Origin: Chitinophagaceae bacterium
Lineage (GTDB): Bacteria > Bacteroidota > Bacteroidia > Chitinophagales > Chitinophagaceae
Assembly: GCA_025455245.1 (NCBI GenBank)
Contig: JALOMX010000051.1
Span: forward strand, 1-9,562
DNA length: 9,562 bases
Reading direction: 5' to 3'
Numbering within the stretch: the stretch's first letter is position 1; the number at the start of each line of letters is the position of its first letter. This document shows positions 1-7,713 of this stretch, in pieces. Under the pieces are notes generated by a model, which had not been told where the DNA came from, did not search any database, and saw nothing but the letters and a program-made list of their open reading frames with translations. Both the position numbers and the translations under genes were made by a program.

Positions 1-1553
1 TATCGCTTTTCACCCGGCTGAAAGTTGGTAGCCGTTTCATCATCAAATGCCATTTCCTTCCACCAAAGTGGTTTGCGGCAATCGGGGTCATCGCCGCCCC
101 ACATGCCCATTTCATCGCCGTTCCATATTTGCGGCGCGCCTATACTGGTAAACAAATGCACTAAGTAAAGCCGCAACCGTTGGTGAGTTTCATCCGATGG
201 TTTTCCGGTTACATAAGCGGGGTTTTCGTGCGGCAAAGCTTTGTACTTGTACTTGTTAGGATTGCCAAAACAGGTGAGCAACCTTGGTGCATCATGGGTG
301 CTGCTCACATTCATCATGGCGTACAGGTTGGGTTTCAGCAGCCGGTCCCATTGAAAGGTCAGGCTATCTTTCAGCTGCCTTGCATCAATGGCAAAATCCG
401 ATTTGGAAAAAAAGTACTTGGCCGGGCGGTACGCCTGATAAAACATGACCGCGTCAAAAATATCGCCCCTGGTATAGGGCACCGGATCCATCAGCTCATC
501 GGGCCATTGCTGCCACCATATTTCGCCCACAAGGTAAGCGTCCGGGTTGATGCTGCGCACATGCTTTCTCCAGTCGCGCCAGAATACAAGACCCACATGA
601 TCGGCAACGTCAAGCCGGAATCCGTCAATGCCTCTTTTTACATCACCATCCGGGGCAAGCCACCGCTTTGTTACATCATAAATATGTGCCTTTGCCCCGG
701 GGTTTATATCTCCCTCATAAGGATAACCAATCTTTCGCTCGGTGGTAACATTCACTTTTTTTATTTCAGGCAGGCTTTTGGCATTCAACCAGCCCTCCCA
801 TGCAAATTCATTTTCGGGGGTGGAAGGATTGTCAAAAGATTTGATATTGTACCAGTCCTTATAAGCAGATGATTCCCCATTTTTCATCACATCTTCAAAA
901 GCCCAAAACCTTGTACCCGTATGGTTCCAGCTAAAGTCGAGGATGACTTTCATGCCCCGTTTATGCATTTCATCCACCACTTTCAAAAACATTTTGTCTG
1001 CTTCGGTCCACACCCAGGTTTTGGGATCAGCAGGATTTTCACCGGCCATCTTTTTCAGATCGCCCTCGGGGTCGGGGCCAAAATTGGCATCCACGTGGTG
1101 GTATGAACTTGCATCGTATTTGTGCAGGGATGGCGCGTGGTTGATTGGATTAAAATAAACAGCGGTAATACCAAGATCCTGCAGGTAATCCAGTTTGTTA
1201 AGCACACCCTGCAGGTCGCCGCCATACCTCCTGTATTGCAGGTTTTCATGAAATTTTTTAGCGGTATCTGCCCATGCATCACGGATGTACCAATCGCCGT
1301 TCCATTTGGTAACTCCCCATCCTGCGGGAGCAGCTACTCCAATGGCAGGAATGGCAATATCTTCAGCAGTGGGGTCGTTGGTGCTATCTCCATTATGGAA
1401 CCGCTCTACAAAAATCTGGTACCAGATGGCCTCCGATGCCCAGGCAGGGGGTTCAGTGGCAGGGGTGCTTTTTTCGCTGGAAGTTTGACAGCCCCAAAGG
1501 ATGGGACAAACAAGAATTATGGCAAAAAATAAAAAAAAGTGTTTGTGTTGCAT
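1..1553 (-). CDS. GH13 alpha-amylase-family glycoside hydrolase, lipoprotein (C-terminus beyond window)
   Basis: Reading the minus strand from the ATG at 1553 gives 517 open codons that run off the left edge. The N-terminus is a lipoprotein signal: a K/H start, a hydrophobic stretch (residues 6-20) and lipobox ILWGC with the acylated Cys at 22. The catalytic barrel begins near IWYQIFVERF (43-52). YGGDLQG lies at about 110-116, region I DFSWNH has Asp206 and His211, region II GIDGFRLDVAD has the nucleophile Asp315, region III VGEIWW has the acid/base Glu344, and region IV SSTHDAPR has Asp421. GGDDPDCRKP near 486-495 resembles neopullulanase/cyclomaltodextrinase-type GH13 enzymes. By family, it hydrolyses alpha-1,4-glucans or maltooligosaccharides; the exact substrate cannot be told. 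It should be anchored in the envelope; no clear surface-export motif follows Cys22, so side of membrane is open. The missing part is probably the end of the barrel and a C-terminal beta domain. No frameshift was seen. Confidence 0.93.
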   Translation of the reverse strand, partial: MQHKHFFLFFAIILVCPILWGCQTSSEKSTPATEPPAWASEAIWYQIFVERFHNGDSTNDPTAEDIAIPAIGVAAPAGWGVTKWNGDWYIRDAWADTAKKFHENLQYRRYGGDLQGVLNKLDYLQDLGITAVYFNPINHAPSLHKYDASSYHHVDANFGPDPEGDLKKMAGENPADPKTWVWTEADKMFLKVVDEMHKRGMKVILDFSWNHTGTRFWAFEDVMKNGESSAYKDWYNIKSFDNPSTPENEFAWEGWLNAKSLPEIKKVNVTTERKIGYPYEGDINPGAKAHIYDVTKRWLAPDGDVKRGIDGFRLDVADHVGLVFWRDWRKHVRSINPDAYLVGEIWWQQWPDELMDPVPYTRGDIFDAVMFYQAYRPAKYFFSKSDFAIDARQLKDSLTFQWDRLLKPNLYAMMNVSSTHDAPRLLTCFGNPNKYKYKALPHENPAYVTGKPSDETHQRLRLYLVHLFTSIGAPQIWNGDEMGMWGGDDPDCRKPLWWKEMAFDDETATNFQPGEKR

Positions 1554-1654
1554 ATAAGCAGTATTGAATGGCAAAAAAGCAAGGTAGGATATTTTTCTTT
1601 CAGGAAAACCTCTACTTTTCCATCCCCGATGCTGAGGGCCTTGTTTGAAAAATG

Positions 1655-1678
1655 TTCCGGTGTCCCAAAAAGCCGGAA
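1655..1678. repeat. Inverted repeat, 6-bp arms, in the divergent promoter region
   Basis: The arms TTCCGG (1655-1660) and CCGGAA (1673-1678) are perfect inverse complements around a 12-base centre. No T-tract follows on either strand, so an intrinsic terminator is unlikely. The place, between two divergent starts, would suit a protein-binding operator, but no regulator is encoded nearby; this role is inference. Confidence 0.35.
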
Positions 1679-1730
1679 ACTCCCCTTTCACTGTTAGAAG
1701 TTTCTTTTTTTACGCCTTTGGGCCATTCTG

Positions 1731-1738
1731 TACCTTCG
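1731..1738 (+). promoter_or_regulatory. Candidate -7 promoter element of the helicase gene
   Basis: TACCTTCG matches the Bacteroidota -7 consensus TAnnTTTG at all but one fixed position and ends 6 bases before the ATG at 1745. The expected -33 TTTG is only weakly present as a T-rich run at about 1701-1711. If used, transcription would start within a few bases of the ATG, giving a leaderless or nearly leaderless mRNA. No Shine-Dalgarno sequence precedes the start. Confidence 0.4.
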
Positions 1739-1744
1739 CCACCT

Positions 1745-4219
1745 ATGCAGGATATTTTAGCAGGATTGAATGAACAGCAGCGTGAAGCCGTGGTGCACAA
1801 GGACGGCCCGCTGATGATTGTGGCCGGTGCCGGCAGCGGAAAAACCAAGGTGCTTACAACACGTATCGCTTACCTGATGGGGCATTACGGTATTGATGCC
1901 TTTAACATACTCGCCCTTACTTTTACCAATAAGGCTGCCGCCGAAATGAAGGAGCGTATCACCCACCTGCTTGGAGGCACAGAGGCCCGAAACCTGTATA
2001 TTGGAACTTTTCACAGTGTATTTGCCCGTGTATTACGCGGAGAAGCTCATCACATCGGTTACCCCAACAGCTTTACCATTTACGATACAGATGACAGCCG
2101 CAGCGTTATTAAGTCGATCGTAAAAGAACTGAACCTCGATGATAAATTGTACAAACCCAATGTGGTAGGCAACCGCATCAGCGCTGCTAAAAATGCATTG
2201 ATCAGTCCAAGGGAGTATATTGAGGATTCATTCATCCAGCAGGAAGACCTCCGCCAAAACCGTCCGCAGATCGGTCGTATTTATGATGCATACGCCAAAC
2301 GCTGTTTTAAAAACGGCGCCATGGATTTTGATGATCTTTTGTTTAAAATGTATGAATTGCTGCGCGACTTTCCTGCTGTACTGCATAAGTATCAGCATAA
2401 GTTCAAATACATACTTGTGGATGAGTATCAGGATACCAATGCCACACAATACGCCATTGTAAAACTGCTTGCTGCCGTGTTTGAAAACATTTGCGTGGTA
2501 GGAGACGATGCACAAAGCATTTACAGTTTTCGCGGGGCGACCATCGAAAATATTTTACAGTTTCAAAAAGACTATGATGATGTCAAGATCATCAAACTCG
2601 AAAGGAATTACCGGAGCACAAGCACGATACTTGATGTTGCAAACGAAGTCATCAAACAAAATAAAAACCAGATACCCAAGAACCTTTGGACGGAAGCGGA
2701 AAGCGGGGAAAAAATTAAGCTTGTCCGGGTAATGACAGATAATGACGAGGGCCGTTTTGTAGCCGATGCCATTCTCGAACAAAAACTCAGAAACCATTTC
2801 AGCAACAAGGATTTTGCCATCCTCTACCGTACCAATGCGCAAAGCCGTGCGTTTGAAGAATGTCTCAGACGAATGAATATCCCCTACCGGATTTATGGCG
2901 GCATTTCGTTTTATCAGCGAAAGGAAATCAAGGATTTCCTTGCATACCTGCGTGTCATCGTCAATCAGAATGATGAGGAAGCGCTGAAACGCATCATCAA
3001 TTATCCTGCACGGGGCATTGGCAAAACAAGCCTTGAAAAAGCTGTAACTGTAGCCAATGAAGCCAACGTGCCACTATTTGACGTTTTCGAAAAGGCAGCT
3101 TACTACGGCATTAAAGGCGCTTCGGCCGAGGCCATCGGACAGTTTGTGCAAATGATCCGGTATTTCCAGAGCATGCTTGTTAAAAGCAATGCCTACGATG
3201 TGGCAGTACAGGTGGGTAAGCATACCGGTATGGTGAAAGAACTTTTTAACGATAAAAGTGCCGAAGGGCTTGCCCGATATGAAAACGTACAGGAACTGCT
3301 TAACTCCATCAAAGAATGGGTGGATACACAGCGCGACCTGGGCATGATCAATGAAGACGGTGAAGTATTGATAGATATCTCCGCAAGCATGGAGGATATA
3401 GCTGCGGGAAATGTAAGCGGACTTGAAACGGCCGGAAACGGGGTGGTAACCCTTGGCGCTTATCTTCAGAATATCAGCCTGCTTACAGATGCGGATGAAA
3501 AAGACGAAGATGCCGATGTTGTCAAGCTGATGACCGTTCACTCAGCCAAGGGCCTTGAGTTTCCCTGTGTGTTTGTTGGTGGTATGGAAGAAACATTGTT
3601 TCCCAGCGGCATGAGCATCAATACACGGGAAGAACTTGAAGAGGAACGCAGGCTTTTTTATGTAGCAGTTACCCGCGCCAAAAAGAAACTTTGGCTGACC
3701 CATGCGCAAAGCAGGTACCGGTTTGGACAACTGACGAACAACGAACCTTCACGCTTTCTGGAAGAAATACCTGCAACCTACCTTGATCGAACCCTTAGTG
3801 GTGGCGGTTTGCGCAATCAGGCCAATATGTTTGGAGGTGGTTCGGCGTTCGAGCGACTGCATGGTAACCGCGGTGGATTTGGTGGTGGCGGTTTTGGTAA
3901 TGGTAACAGTGCCGCAGCAGCCGAAAAACGCTATGGTCCCCCGCCTGCAAAAAAAGCAACGACCCCCGCCAAACCGACATACGTCGGACCTTCACCGGCG
4001 CCACGGGTGGTAGAACATCAGCCCTCCACAGATTTTGTTCCGAGCAATACAAGCAACCTGAAGGCCGGAGACAGGGTTGAGCATCAAAAATTTGGCTTTG
4101 GTACCGTAACAAAAATGGAAGGGGCATCACACAATCCAATAGCTACAGTTCAATTTGAATTGAACGGCGAAAAAAAGATCATGTTGAATTATGCGAAACT
4201 GAGGATTGTTGAAAGCTGA
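1745..4219 (+). CDS. pcrA: PcrA/UvrD-type superfamily 1A DNA helicase with C-terminal Tudor-like domain
   Basis: The product is an ATP-dependent 3'-5' DNA helicase of 824 residues, of the family used in nucleotide excision and mismatch repair, fork restart and clearing RNA polymerase or RecA from DNA. The motifs appear in order: Q motif LNEQQREAVV (8-17), Walker A GAGSGKT (28-34), Ia TFTNKAAAEM (59-68), II DEYQD (226-230), III VVGDDAQSIYSFRGA (251-265), IV ERNYRST (286-292), V KLMTVHSAKGLEF (594-606) and VI RRLFYVAVTRAKK (635-647). A Gly/Asn-rich linker (685-721) and a Pro/Ala/Lys stretch (731-754) lead to a GDRVEHQKFGFGTV domain (about 772-822), which in PcrA is the Tudor-like module that contacts RNA polymerase. 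An in-frame ATG at 1652 is open, but its 31 extra residues are unlike the family and cover promoter-like DNA; the start at 1745 places the Q motif normally. It converges on leuB with 73 bases between stops. Confidence 0.96.
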   Translation: MQDILAGLNEQQREAVVHKDGPLMIVAGAGSGKTKVLTTRIAYLMGHYGIDAFNILALTFTNKAAAEMKERITHLLGGTEARNLYIGTFHSVFARVLRGEAHHIGYPNSFTIYDTDDSRSVIKSIVKELNLDDKLYKPNVVGNRISAAKNALISPREYIEDSFIQQEDLRQNRPQIGRIYDAYAKRCFKNGAMDFDDLLFKMYELLRDFPAVLHKYQHKFKYILVDEYQDTNATQYAIVKLLAAVFENICVVGDDAQSIYSFRGATIENILQFQKDYDDVKIIKLERNYRSTSTILDVANEVIKQNKNQIPKNLWTEAESGEKIKLVRVMTDNDEGRFVADAILEQKLRNHFSNKDFAILYRTNAQSRAFEECLRRMNIPYRIYGGISFYQRKEIKDFLAYLRVIVNQNDEEALKRIINYPARGIGKTSLEKAVTVANEANVPLFDVFEKAAYYGIKGASAEAIGQFVQMIRYFQSMLVKSNAYDVAVQVGKHTGMVKELFNDKSAEGLARYENVQELLNSIKEWVDTQRDLGMINEDGEVLIDISASMEDIAAGNVSGLETAGNGVVTLGAYLQNISLLTDADEKDEDADVVKLMTVHSAKGLEFPCVFVGGMEETLFPSGMSINTREELEEERRLFYVAVTRAKKKLWLTHAQSRYRFGQLTNNEPSRFLEEIPATYLDRTLSGGGLRNQANMFGGGSAFERLHGNRGGFGGGGFGNGNSAAAAEKRYGPPPAKKATTPAKPTYVGPSPAPRVVEHQPSTDFVPSNTSNLKAGDRVEHQKFGFGTVTKMEGASHNPIATVQFELNGEKKIMLNYAKLRIVES

Positions 4220-4256
4220 TTTAGTTGATCGGGTCCGGCTATTTGAACTGATCATC

Positions 4257-4283
4257 AAAAAAAACCTGCCGGGCGGGCAGGTT
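4257..4283 (-). terminator. Intrinsic terminator of the leu operon
   Basis: On the minus strand, 9 bases after the leuB stop, an 8-bp stem AACCTGCC / GGCAGGTT (4276-4283 with 4263-4270) closes a 5-base loop and runs into an uninterrupted tract of eight T (4264-4257). This is a textbook rho-independent terminator for leuB. In the plus direction the same hairpin is followed by CAGTTATGG with no T-run, so it should not work as an intrinsic terminator for the helicase gene. Confidence 0.92.
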
Positions 4284-4292
4284 CAGTTATGG

Positions 4293-5363
4293 TTACAATC
4301 GCTCGAGAATTTTCATTCCTATGTCATCTGTTCCAAGGATCATTTCCGGCGGCGTGTTTTGATTGGCTATATCCCGGGTTCGATAGCCTGCTTTTAAAAC
4401 GGCATCTACCGCATTGATAACATCATTACTTTCCTCTTTCAACCCAAAGGAAATATCAAGAAGCAATGCCGCCGAAAGAACGGATGCCATAGGGTTTGCC
4501 AGGCCTTTTCCGGTAATATCATGTGCCGAACCATGAATGGGTTCATATACACCCGTTCCATCTCCAATCGAAGCAGAGGCAAGCATGCCCATAGAACCGG
4601 CTATCTGTGAAGCTTCATCGGTAAGTATGTCGCCAAAAAGGTTGCCGGTTACTACCACATCAAACCTGCGCGGGTCTTTTATGAGCAACATAGCCGCCGC
4701 ATCCACAAACTGATGCTCGAGTTCCACATCCGGATAATCCTTCGCCACTTCAAGGATGGTTTCGCGCCACAGGCGGCTGCTTTCAAGTACATTGGCTTTA
4801 TCTACACTCATCAGTCTTTTGCTTCGAGTACGCGCAGAGTCAAAAGCCTTCCGTGCAATACGTTCTACTTCGTACTTACTGTAGATCATGGTATCATATG
4901 CTGTATTGCCGCCATCAATCCTTTCCCTTTTGCCGAAATACACATCACCGGTCAGTTCGCGGAAAAAGAGGATATCGGCGCCACGAAGTATTTCAGGCTT
5001 TATGCTGCTTGCATCAAGCAGTTCATCAAACAGCTTTATGGGCCGCAGGTTGGCATACAGCCCAAGCTCTTTACGCATTTTCAGCAAACCCTGTTCAGGC
5101 CTAACTTTGGCAGTGGGATCATTATCGTATTTGGGATGTCCTACTGCACCAAATAAAACAGCATCTGAATTGCGCATGATCTCCAGCGAATCATGCGGCA
5201 AGGGGTCTCCCGTTGCTTCAATAGCCACATGCCCTATCAATGCTTCTTCATAGGTAAATGTATGTCCGTATTTTGAAGCTATTTTCTCCAGGACCGCCTT
5301 TCCCACAGAGGTAACTTCTTTTCCTATGCCATCTCCGGGTACTACTGCTATATGTTTTTTCAT
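4293..5363 (-). CDS. leuB: 3-isopropylmalate dehydrogenase
   Basis: This 356-residue enzyme oxidises and decarboxylates (2R,3S)-3-isopropylmalate to 2-oxoisocaproate with NAD+; family members can also act on the methyl analogue (erythro-beta-methylmalate) in the citramalate route. The length is normal. Seen in the sequence: VVPGDGIGKEV (7-17) at the N-terminus, MRKELGLYANLRP (96-108) with the substrate-binding arginines, RELTGDVYFG (135-144), Lys189 in SVDKANVLESS, Asp221 in FVDAAAM, Asp245 and Asp249 in GNLFGDILTDEAS, and the cofactor loop YEPIHGSAHDITGKGLANP with Asp282, the residue that favours NAD over NADP in this family. It is the last gene of the operon and lies 205 bases after cimA. 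That gap is full of heptad repeats, one of which includes the start codon. An intrinsic terminator follows the stop at once. Confidence 0.97.
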   Translation of the reverse strand: MKKHIAVVPGDGIGKEVTSVGKAVLEKIASKYGHTFTYEEALIGHVAIEATGDPLPHDSLEIMRNSDAVLFGAVGHPKYDNDPTAKVRPEQGLLKMRKELGLYANLRPIKLFDELLDASSIKPEILRGADILFFRELTGDVYFGKRERIDGGNTAYDTMIYSKYEVERIARKAFDSARTRSKRLMSVDKANVLESSRLWRETILEVAKDYPDVELEHQFVDAAAMLLIKDPRRFDVVVTGNLFGDILTDEASQIAGSMGMLASASIGDGTGVYEPIHGSAHDITGKGLANPMASVLSAALLLDISFGLKEESNDVINAVDAVLKAGYRTRDIANQNTPPEMILGTDDIGMKILERL

Positions 5364-5426
5364 GTTTATTGCTTGTTGTCTATTGTTTATGGTTGGTTTG
5401 GGTATGAGGTATATTGTTTGGGGTTT
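5361..5426 (-). repeat. A/C-rich heptad repeat array abutting the leuB start
   Basis: Read on the plus strand, 7-base units follow in strict phase from the start codon: catgttt, attgctt, gttgtct, attgttt, atggttg (5361-5395). A degenerate stretch follows, then attgttt-ggggttt (5413-5426) shifted in phase by 3. The same units (attgttt, gttgttt, atggttt, cgggttt) make up the array before leuD. On the transcript this gives an A/C-rich segment of the form (AAACAAY)n directly before the ATG. Confidence 0.75.
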
Positions 5427-5494
5427 CCTGTTCGAGGTTTATGCGCAATACTTTTGGAATGGTTTTGTTGCGTTGATTTTTTGTACAGGCAGGC

Positions 5495-5536
5495 ACTGCA
5501 AACTGTCCACTGCAAACTGCCAACTCTCCCTCTCCC
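5495..5536 (-). repeat. Second heptad array in the cimA-leuB gap (ACTGCAA class)
   Basis: Six consecutive 7-base units can be read on the plus strand: actgcaa, actgtcc, actgcaa, actgcca, actctcc, ctctccc. Units 1 and 3 are identical, and the rest grade into a pyrimidine tract, which is purine-rich on the operon transcript. The array lies 32 bases after the cimA stop on the transcript. The 68 bases between it and the leuB-proximal array (5427-5494) show only a weak CGCAA/TTGCG pairing and no terminator. Confidence 0.7.
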
Positions 5537-5568
5537 AATAAAAAACAGCAAACCATATATTGAAAATA

Positions 5569-7080
5569 TTAAATTAGATTGAGCATCTTCTGTGTTGCCT
5601 TTATAGCCGACACGGTTTGATCGCTGTCAAGGCCGCGGGTTTTGAACTCCTTACCATTCAAATCCCATGAAATAATCGTTTCACATAATGCATCTGTTTT
5701 TCCGCCCGGCGGAATGCGCACTGCATAATCTGTTAATACAGGCAACGTAAGTTTCTTTTTCTGATACACTTTTTTCAGTGCATTCATGAATGCATCATAT
5801 TGCCCGTCGCCCTGTGCGTTTTCTTCAAACACCTCATTGTTCATTACAAGCTTTACCGTAGCCGATGGTTTCAGGCTTTTGCTGTGGGTAAGTACATAAT
5901 TTTCAACCCGCACATTTTCTTCCAACGCCCGGTTGTCAAGCACATCACCAATAATGTATGGCAGGTCGGCCTGTGTAACGGTTTCCTTTTTATCCCCCAA
6001 TTCTATAATGCGCTGTGTTACCAGTTTCAGGTCTTCATCACTCAGCTGAATACCTAATTGTGCAAGGTTGTTTTCAATGTTGGCTTTGCCGGATGTTTTA
6101 CCCAGTGCATATTTACGCTTGCGGCCAAATCTTTCCGGCAGCAGGTCGTTGAAATACAGATTGTTTTTCTTATCGCCATCGGCATGAATGCCTGCTGTTT
6201 GGGTAAAAACATTTTCACCAATAATGGGCTTGTTGGGGCCCACCCTGAACCCTGAAAAGGTTTCCACCAATTTGCTGACGGTGTACAGCGATTTTTCCTG
6301 TACAGAAGTCTTCACCGTTTTTACATAATCGTTCAATACGGCTATAACACTCGCCAATGGGGCGTTTCCGGCACGTTCACCCATGCCGTTTACGGTAAGG
6401 TGCAATCCGTTTACCCCTGCCTTCACGGCCTCAAGCGCATTGGCTACGCCAAGGTCGTAATCGTTGTGCCCGTGAAAGTCGAAATGCACACCGGGATACC
6501 GTTGAATGATTCTGTTCAGGTAATCAAAGGTTTCATCCGGAATCAGTACGCCGAGTGTATCAGGCAACAGTATTCGTTTTACCGGTTGAGTAACCAGGAA
6601 GTCGAGATATTGGAAAACATAGTCAGGTGAATGGCGCATGCCGTTGCTCCAGTCTTCGAGGTACACATTGCTTGTAATACCCCGTTCGGCAGCAAGTCGC
6701 AATACGTTGCCCACTTCCTCAAAATGTTGTTCCGGTGATTTTCGAAGCTGATGTTTCAGGTGATTGAGCGATCCTTTGGTCAGCAGGTTCATCACTTTGG
6801 CGCCCGCTTCTTCCATCCATTGAATGGATACATCGCCATCCACAAAAGTGAGTACTTCAATCCGGTCGATGAGGCCGTTTGCAGCTGCCCAGCCTGTAAT
6901 CTTTTTTACCGCTTCCAGTTCGCCTTCCGATACACGGGCAGAGGCAATCTCCACCCGGTCAACCTTTACCTCAAGCAACAGCAATTGTGCAATGGTAAGC
7001 TTTTCCGAAGGTGAAAAAGATACGCCATTGGTTTGTTCGCCATCCCGAAGGGTGGTATCCATTATTTCAATATGCTTCAT
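5569..7080 (-). CDS. cimA: Citramalate synthase-like / 2-isopropylmalate synthase-family enzyme
   Basis: This 503-residue DRE-TIM metallolyase with a LeuA-type regulatory domain condenses acetyl-CoA with a 2-oxoacid. DTTLRDGEQ (8-16) carries Arg12 and metal ligand Asp13, and DFHGHND (201-207) gives His203 and His205. NGMGERAGN (231-239) and the QTAGIHADGD loop with His299 follow. The regulatory domain is about 388-503 and includes IPPGGKTDA. Recalled from memory, Leptospira interrogans CimA aligns closely over the whole length, and its reported pyruvate-pocket residues Leu81, Leu104 and Tyr144 correspond to Leu77, Leu100 and Tyr140 here. That favours pyruvate (citramalate, isoleucine route) over 2-oxoisovalerate. 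Related Bacteroidota genes are often annotated as 2-isopropylmalate synthase, so both activities remain possible. The gene lies 31 bases after leuD without a clear ribosome-binding site. The C-terminal domain suggests feedback control by isoleucine or leucine. Confidence 0.9.
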   Translation of the reverse strand: MKHIEIMDTTLRDGEQTNGVSFSPSEKLTIAQLLLLEVKVDRVEIASARVSEGELEAVKKITGWAAANGLIDRIEVLTFVDGDVSIQWMEEAGAKVMNLLTKGSLNHLKHQLRKSPEQHFEEVGNVLRLAAERGITSNVYLEDWSNGMRHSPDYVFQYLDFLVTQPVKRILLPDTLGVLIPDETFDYLNRIIQRYPGVHFDFHGHNDYDLGVANALEAVKAGVNGLHLTVNGMGERAGNAPLASVIAVLNDYVKTVKTSVQEKSLYTVSKLVETFSGFRVGPNKPIIGENVFTQTAGIHADGDKKNNLYFNDLLPERFGRKRKYALGKTSGKANIENNLAQLGIQLSDEDLKLVTQRIIELGDKKETVTQADLPYIIGDVLDNRALEENVRVENYVLTHSKSLKPSATVKLVMNNEVFEENAQGDGQYDAFMNALKKVYQKKKLTLPVLTDYAVRIPPGGKTDALCETIISWDLNGKEFKTRGLDSDQTVSAIKATQKMLNLI

Positions 7081-7111
7081 ACCGGTTGTTTATGAAAGGA
7101 AGAATACCTGC

Positions 7112-7708
7112 TTAGTATGGCGTAGTTTCCGCAAATGCGGCTATTTCATTTTTCATGGCCTGCAGGTAATCAATATCATCAAAGCCATTCATCATGTTAT
7201 GCTTTTTATAGCCGTTGATTTCGAATGATTCCCGTTCGCCGGTAGCCTGAATCGTTACGGTTTGTGATGGAAGGTCAACCGTAATTTCGGTTTTGGGATC
7301 AGCCTCAATGGCTTTGAAAATTTTATCGAGAAAATCAGCACTGACCGTTACCGGCAATATGCCGATGTTCAGTGAATTGCCTTTGAAGATATCGGCAAAA
7401 AAGCTGCTGATCACACAACGGAAGCCGTAATCGTAAATGGCCCATGCGGCATGCTCGCGGCTGCTGCCACTGCCAAAATTTTTTCCTGCCACTAAAATCT
7501 TTCCCGAGTAAATGGGATTGTTCAATACAAAATCCTGCTTGGGGGTATCATCGCTGTTGTAGCGCCAATCGCGGAAAAGGTTGTCGCCAAAGCCTTTGCG
7601 CTCCGTAGCTTTTAAAAACCTCGCCGGGATGATCTGATCCGTATCCACATTCTCAATAGGTAACGGTACAGCCGTTGACGTAAGAACCGTAAATTTATCG
7701 TAAGCCAT
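7112..7708 (-). CDS. leuD: 3-isopropylmalate dehydratase, small subunit
   Basis: This 198-residue swivel-domain subunit pairs with LeuC to form isopropylmalate isomerase, which moves the hydroxyl group through a dehydrated intermediate (2- to 3-isopropylmalate; also citramalate to erythro-beta-methylmalate in related enzymes). Diagnostic segments are NVDTDQIIPARFL (20-32) and GSGSSREHAAWAI (79-91), with the substrate-contacting Ser/Arg loop. The length fits bacterial LeuD (about 200). The ATG at 7708 gives the usual short N-terminus (MAYDKFTVLTSTAVPLP). It is translated from the leuC transcript after a 148-base gap filled with heptad repeats, unusually long for LeuC/LeuD partners, and is followed at 31 bases by the synthase. 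Confidence 0.96.
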   Translation of the reverse strand: MAYDKFTVLTSTAVPLPIENVDTDQIIPARFLKATERKGFGDNLFRDWRYNSDDTPKQDFVLNNPIYSGKILVAGKNFGSGSSREHAAWAIYDYGFRCVISSFFADIFKGNSLNIGILPVTVSADFLDKIFKAIEADPKTEITVDLPSQTVTIQATGERESFEINGYKKHNMMNGFDDIDYLQAMKNEIAAFAETTPY

Positions 7709-7713
7709 ATTCT

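Larger units (their letters stand above)
1554..1744. other. Divergent intergenic region between amylase and helicase genes
   Basis: This 191-base gap must hold the 5' signals of two diverging genes. It contains an inverted repeat (1655-1678) and a promoter-like element next to the helicase start (1731-1738), each listed separately. On the amylase side the best candidate is TACCTTGC on the minus strand near 1580-1587, a poor match to the Bacteroidota TAnnTTTG element, so the amylase promoter is unassigned. No small gene is convincing here. Confidence 0.6.

Noticed and set aside
180..872. Plus-strand open frame of 230 codons
   Set aside because: It is antisense to the GH13 gene, whose catalytic motifs are intact on the other strand; its translation shows no family features.
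1580..1587. TACCTTGC as the amylase -7 promoter element
   Set aside because: Two of the six fixed positions of TAnnTTTG do not match and there is no -33 TTTG at the right distance.
1652..1744. N-terminal extension of the helicase by 31 residues from an in-frame ATG
   Set aside because: Residues are unlike PcrA/UvrD proteins and cover the inverted repeat and the promoter-like element; the ATG at 1745 gives the usual distance to the Q motif.
4225..4254. TGATC/GATCA pairing downstream of the helicase as a terminator
   Set aside because: Only 5 bp with a loop of about 17 bases and no T-tract after it.
4713..5156. Plus-strand open frame of 147 codons opposite leuB
   Set aside because: Antisense shadow of LeuB with low-quality composition and no start signals.
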